Shown here in pieces: positions 61,321-64,000 of a DNA stretch of 64,000 bases. The translations under genes and the position numbers were made by a program. A model generated the notes under the pieces. It was given only the letters and a program-made list of their open reading frames with translations. It was not told where the DNA came from and ran no database searches. Positions within the stretch are counted from its first letter, which is position 1; each line of letters starts with the position of its first letter. Source of the stretch: Streptomyces sp. NBC_00289. GTDB taxonomy: Bacteria > Actinomycetota > Actinomycetes > Streptomycetales > Streptomycetaceae. The stretch covers positions 8,494,001 to 8,558,000 of the forward strand of contig NZ_CP108046.1 in assembly GCF_041435115.1 (NCBI RefSeq), read 5' to 3'.

Positions 61321-61674
61321 AAGAAGCCCAGCTTCTTCGGCGAGTACGACACCAGGAGGTTCTTCGTCTGCTGGTGGTACAGCAGTTGCACCCAAGCTGA
61401 CCAGGGGAAATAGTAGCTGGTGCGGCTCTGGCGGGGTGCGGCGCGGACCTCCTCCGGTTGCCGAGCACGGCCGGCGGGTTCAGACGTCCGGGCGGCGGCG
61501 CCGGGTAGGCCGTTGAGGAAGTCGGTCGCCTCGTGGCCTTCGGCGGTCGACGAGTCGCAGCGGAACCGTTCGGACGCTGCGGAGGCGGAAGACAGGAGCG
61601 ACAGCGAGGAGCACGGCGGTGCCCACCCCGGCGGACGACGCAGCGCGCCGCAGGGGAGGAGCGGCCAGGGTCAC
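61317..61674 (-). pseudogene. Frameshifted small secreted protein gene, coupled to FKBP
   Basis: Reading left from a GTG at 61674, the frame encodes a signal peptide (VTLAAPPLRRAASSAGVGTA, then VLLAVAPVF). Around 61590-61600 the coding character moves to another frame, which continues SASAASERFRCDSSTAEG, TDFLNGLPG, TSYYFPWSAWVQLLYHQQ and ends VSYSPKKLGFF-stop at 61317. The two parts differ by one base, so a single insertion or a 2-base loss broke the gene, unless it is a sequencing error. The GTG shares one base with the FKBP stop (TAGTG), with GGAG upstream. I do not recognise the family. Confidence 0.55.
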
Positions 61675-62078
61675 TAGGCGTTGCTCCACCCGGTTGTGCT
61701 GGAATACGAGTCCAGCAGGTCCACCACGAAGACCAGGGTCGAGCCCGCCGGGATCAACGGCGAAGGCGACTGATTGCCGTAGCCGAGACGCGGGGGAACG
61801 ATGATCTCGCGCCGACCGCCGACCTTCATCCCCCTCACCCCCCGGTCCCAGCCCTTGATGACCTTGCCACTGCCCAGGGCGAACTTGAACGGCTGACCGC
61901 GGTCCCAGGAGGCGTCGAACTCCTTCCCGGACTCGAAGGTCACCCCGACATAGTGGACCCTGACCACCATGCCCGGCTTCACCTCAGCCCCGTCCCCGAC
62001 GACCAGGTCCCGGATGGTCAGCTCGGTAGGAGCGTCAACCTCCGGAACGTCGACCTCGGGCTTCGTCAGTTCACTCAT
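61674..62078 (-). CDS. FKBP-type peptidyl-prolyl cis-trans isomerase
   Basis: A 134-residue cytoplasmic FKBP. It begins MSELTKPEVDVPEVDAPTEL and has a single FKBP domain with VVRVHYVGVTFESGKEFDAS, VIKGWDRGVRGMKVGGRREI and YGNQSPSPLIPAGSTLVFVV, carrying most FK506-site aromatic and Ile residues. It speeds proline isomerisation during protein folding. GAGG lies 6 bases before the ATG at 62078. A divided secreted-protein gene is translationally coupled at its end. Confidence 0.92.
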   Translation of the reverse strand: MSELTKPEVDVPEVDAPTELTIRDLVVGDGAEVKPGMVVRVHYVGVTFESGKEFDASWDRGQPFKFALGSGKVIKGWDRGVRGMKVGGRREIIVPPRLGYGNQSPSPLIPAGSTLVFVVDLLDSYSSTTGWSNA

Positions 62079-62451
62079 TGCAGCCTCATCACTATCAGCC
62101 GGAAGCCGTCGCACGGACCAGTCGGACACATGGACACTCCGTGCAGCAGATGGTCACGCTACCGAGAACGCCCGTCCCCGGAGCACACCAGATCCAGTGG
62201 CCACACGTGATGATCTTTCGCACGACCGATGAACGCGACCGGCATGCACAGGTCACACGGTGATCGCCAGAACGGGGCGACGGCCGAAACGGCGAACCTG
62301 AACACCCACTAACCCGTCCTGACCGGGTGATCAGTCACCCCCGCGTGGCGCTGGAACCTGTCAAGGGGCCCGTGCCTCGCTGGGTGCGCTCTCAGCCGTA
62401 AGCGGCAGCTTGAGCAGGCGGCGGCCGTGACCATCCGCTGTCGAGGCGGCT
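62079..62451. other. 373-base intergenic region
   Basis: No reading frame here is convincing. It must hold the FKBP promoter on the minus strand. The only notable structure is GGGTGA-TCAG-TCACCC (62325-62340), a perfect 6-base-arm dyad that could terminate the minus-strand gene ending at 62452 or bind a regulator. Confidence 0.5.
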
Positions 62452-62793
62452 TCAGGCAGCGCAGGGGTGGTGCGCGATCAGCGCCCGCGCGAGATGGCCA
62501 GCGACTTCCTCGGCTCCGGCCTGCAGTGCCGCCAGGTTGACGGACTCATCGGGCTCGGTACGCAGGGCGAAGGACCTGCCGAGGCCGGCGAGACTGGCTG
62601 CGCGCCGTGACCGATGAGGGTCGAAGGTGTCGATGCTGGTCATGGCGGGGTCCGACACGCCGGCAGCCACCACGATGCGGTCCTGCCGCTCGACCCCCAG
62701 GGCCATGTGCCCCTGGATCCGCTCGGGATCGTAGGGCACCGCACACACCGTCACCGGAACTGCCCGGCTGCCCGGCTGCCCGCGGTGCGTCAC
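62452..62793 (-). CDS. Hypothetical protein coupled to a phosphotransferase-like gene
   Basis: A 113-residue product of unknown family. The GTG at 62793 overlaps the preceding stop by 4 bases (GTGA). The N-terminal part reads VCAVPYDPERIQGHMALG; the middle has DRIVVAAGVSDPAMTSIDTF; the C-terminus is helical (LAALQAGAEEVAGHLARALI) and ends HHPCAA. A shorter product from the ATG at 62706 (84 residues) is equally possible. No signal peptide or membrane segment. Position suggests a joint function with the kinase-like protein. Confidence 0.5.
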   Translation of the reverse strand: MTHRGQPGSRAVPVTVCAVPYDPERIQGHMALGVERQDRIVVAAGVSDPAMTSIDTFDPHRSRRAASLAGLGRSFALRTEPDESVNLAALQAGAEEVAGHLARALIAHHPCAA

Positions 62794-63737
62794 CGGTGCA
62801 GGGACTCGGCGACGGCCGGGTCCTCGAGCACGGTGACGCACCAGGCGAAGTGCTCGTCACCGCCGCCCGGCGCGAAGGCGTCGCTCGTGGCCATCGCATA
62901 GGCGGCCCGGTACAGCAGGAGGTCGTCGACCGCGTAGCCGAACTCGTCGGCGAACCGCGTGGTGAGCTGCCGGGTGATCTCCGGGGCGTGCTCGGTGCCC
63001 GCCGGGAAGATGGCCGCGGCCACGGCAGCGTCGAACCGGGGATCCCCGCCCGTGGACAGGAAGCCGTAGTCCACGAGGGCGAGCGGCCGCAGGTCGTCGT
63101 CCACCAGCACGGTCTCCGGGAAGACGTCACCGTGGACGACCGCCTCGTCGGTTCGGGGCAGCGAGCGCAGCTTCCGAAGCAGCCGGGCGCGCGTGTCGTC
63201 GAAGTCGCGGACATGCGTGGAGAGCCGGTCCGCGCACCGGCTGACCCGCCGGTCCACCAGGTCCGCCAGGGCGGATCCGAAAGTGGTGTGGCCTTCCCAC
63301 AGCGGGCGTTCCTCGTCCAGCACAGAAAGGTGCTTGACCTCGTCGACGTCATGGGCGTCCGCGAGGGCGCGCAGCACGCCGACCAGGCAGTCGACCGCTT
63401 CGGGCAGCACCTCGTCCGGGTCGTCGGTGCGGATCCTGCCCGCCAAGGGCTCGCCGGTCAGCTCCCGCTCCACGGTCATCGGGACACCGTCGATGTCCTC
63501 GACGGCGAGGATCTCCGGGGCGCCGAACGGCAGGTGCGCCGCGGCATCGGCGTAGAAACGCTGCATCCGCCGCAGTTCGGATCCCCGTCGGCGCTCCCAC
63601 ACCTTGGCCACCGTTCCGTCCCCGAGTCGGTAGACGGCTCCCTCCACCGCCGCCTCGACGGGCCCGGCGTCGGGATATCCGGCGTCGACGAAATGTCGTA
63701 CGCGCCGGGCCGTGGTGTCCCGTATCGCATCGGACAT
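62790..63737 (-). CDS. Aminoglycoside phosphotransferase (APH)-like kinase-fold protein
   Basis: A 315-residue protein of the APH/choline-kinase fold. The N-lobe has VYRLGDGTVAKVWERR with the ATP-binding Lys, and the C-lobe has the Brenner-type VVHGDVFPETVLVDD and the DFG-like ALVDYGFLSTGGDPRFD. The usual metal-binding Asn of HGDxxxxN is Thr here, which could weaken or change catalysis. Substrates in this fold are diverse (antibiotics, sugars, amino alcohols), so no drug-resistance role should be assumed. AAGGAGG lies 6 bases before the ATG at 63737. The following small gene overlaps its stop. Confidence 0.82.
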   Translation of the reverse strand: MSDAIRDTTARRVRHFVDAGYPDAGPVEAAVEGAVYRLGDGTVAKVWERRRGSELRRMQRFYADAAAHLPFGAPEILAVEDIDGVPMTVERELTGEPLAGRIRTDDPDEVLPEAVDCLVGVLRALADAHDVDEVKHLSVLDEERPLWEGHTTFGSALADLVDRRVSRCADRLSTHVRDFDDTRARLLRKLRSLPRTDEAVVHGDVFPETVLVDDDLRPLALVDYGFLSTGGDPRFDAAVAAAIFPAGTEHAPEITRQLTTRFADEFGYAVDDLLLYRAAYAMATSDAFAPGGGDEHFAWCVTVLEDPAVAESLHR

Positions 63738-64000
63738 CTCGTGCCTCCTTCCGCCCCCGGCGTGAACGACCGGCCGGTCGGCGGGGCCGACGCCGGGACC
63801 ATCTCCCACGGTAGGCCCCTCGCCCGCGCGACACCCGGTGACGGAGCGCTGCCGGGCGCCGTGCGGTCCGCCACGCGTATACGGCGGAACAGTGCCGGCG
63901 GATCCTGCGGCCCCGCCGCCGCAGTCGCTGCCCACCTGACCCCCGCCGACCTTGGCAGCGACCTCGCCGGGTCACTGAGGCTTCCAGCTCACTACTGCGG

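Overview
The window looks like chromosome of a Streptomyces or close relative. GC is very high with a strong third-position G/C bias, GTG starts and 4-base start/stop overlaps are common, and many proteins are typical of the genus: MurT/GatD, several Lrp, TetR and DeoR regulators, a sugar ABC system without its own ATPase, and many secreted enzymes with long Sec or Tat signal peptides. I found no rRNA, tRNA, CRISPR array, insertion sequence or phage gene.

Layout. 1-3.8 kb: an edge-cut PAS/SpoIIE-type phosphatase, then an arginine/ornithine unit (Lrp-type regulator, DDAH-like amidinohydrolase, ornithine aminotransferase rocD). 3.8-8.0 kb: a LytTR response regulator, a small two-helix membrane protein, a sodium:solute symporter and a LytS-type histidine kinase on one strand, which suggests sensing of the symporter's substrate. 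8.0-13.5 kb: a small membrane protein, CtaG-type oxidase assembly factor, phosphofructokinase, the murT-gatD peptidoglycan amidation pair and peptide deformylase. 13.5-24.4 kb: TetR plus divergent acyl-CoA dehydrogenase with a palindromic operator between them, an aldehyde dehydrogenase, an ATP-dependent DNA ligase overlapping a NUDIX gene, a TrxB-like flavoprotein divergent from an XRE-cupin regulator, and a coupled quinone oxidoreductase plus two acyl-CoA dehydrogenases. 24.5-27.5 kb: a secreted PLC-like phosphodiesterase, a small membrane protein, a secreted phosphodiester-glycosidase-type protein and a DUF779 protein. 28.1-33.8 kb: a YbdK-like carboxylate-amine ligase, an AsnB-type amidotransferase of the N-acetylglutaminylglutamine type and an S9 peptidase, probably making and turning over an amidated small peptide. 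34.0-35.7 kb: a stand-alone cytochrome c oxidase subunit I.

35.9-60.0 kb is the most striking part, a glycan-foraging locus. A DeoR regulator and a divergent binding protein plus two permeases flank a co-directional run of eight secreted proteins and one module-only protein: GH31, GH123-like, GH35, a second GH31, two SGNH hydrolases, GH29, a detached module protein and GH89. Together these could remove alpha- and beta-linked Gal/GalNAc, fucose, alpha-GlcNAc and O-acetyl groups, a set that fits mucin-like or other animal-type glycans. Four of the proteins share a ~185-residue C-terminal lectin-like module with a built-in calcium-loop sequence. Related inverted repeats lie at the promoters of the regulator, the transporter and the first hydrolase, suggesting one regulon.

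60.0-64.0 kb: tandem terminators, a gene remnant, a secreted endonuclease/exonuclease/phosphatase-family protein, a frameshifted small secreted protein coupled to an FKBP-type prolyl isomerase, a small unknown gene and an aminoglycoside-phosphotransferase-like protein with an altered metal-binding motif.

All functions are read from sequence motifs and family knowledge; nothing was searched or computed. The substrate of the 40-60 kb locus and the regulon are inferences.
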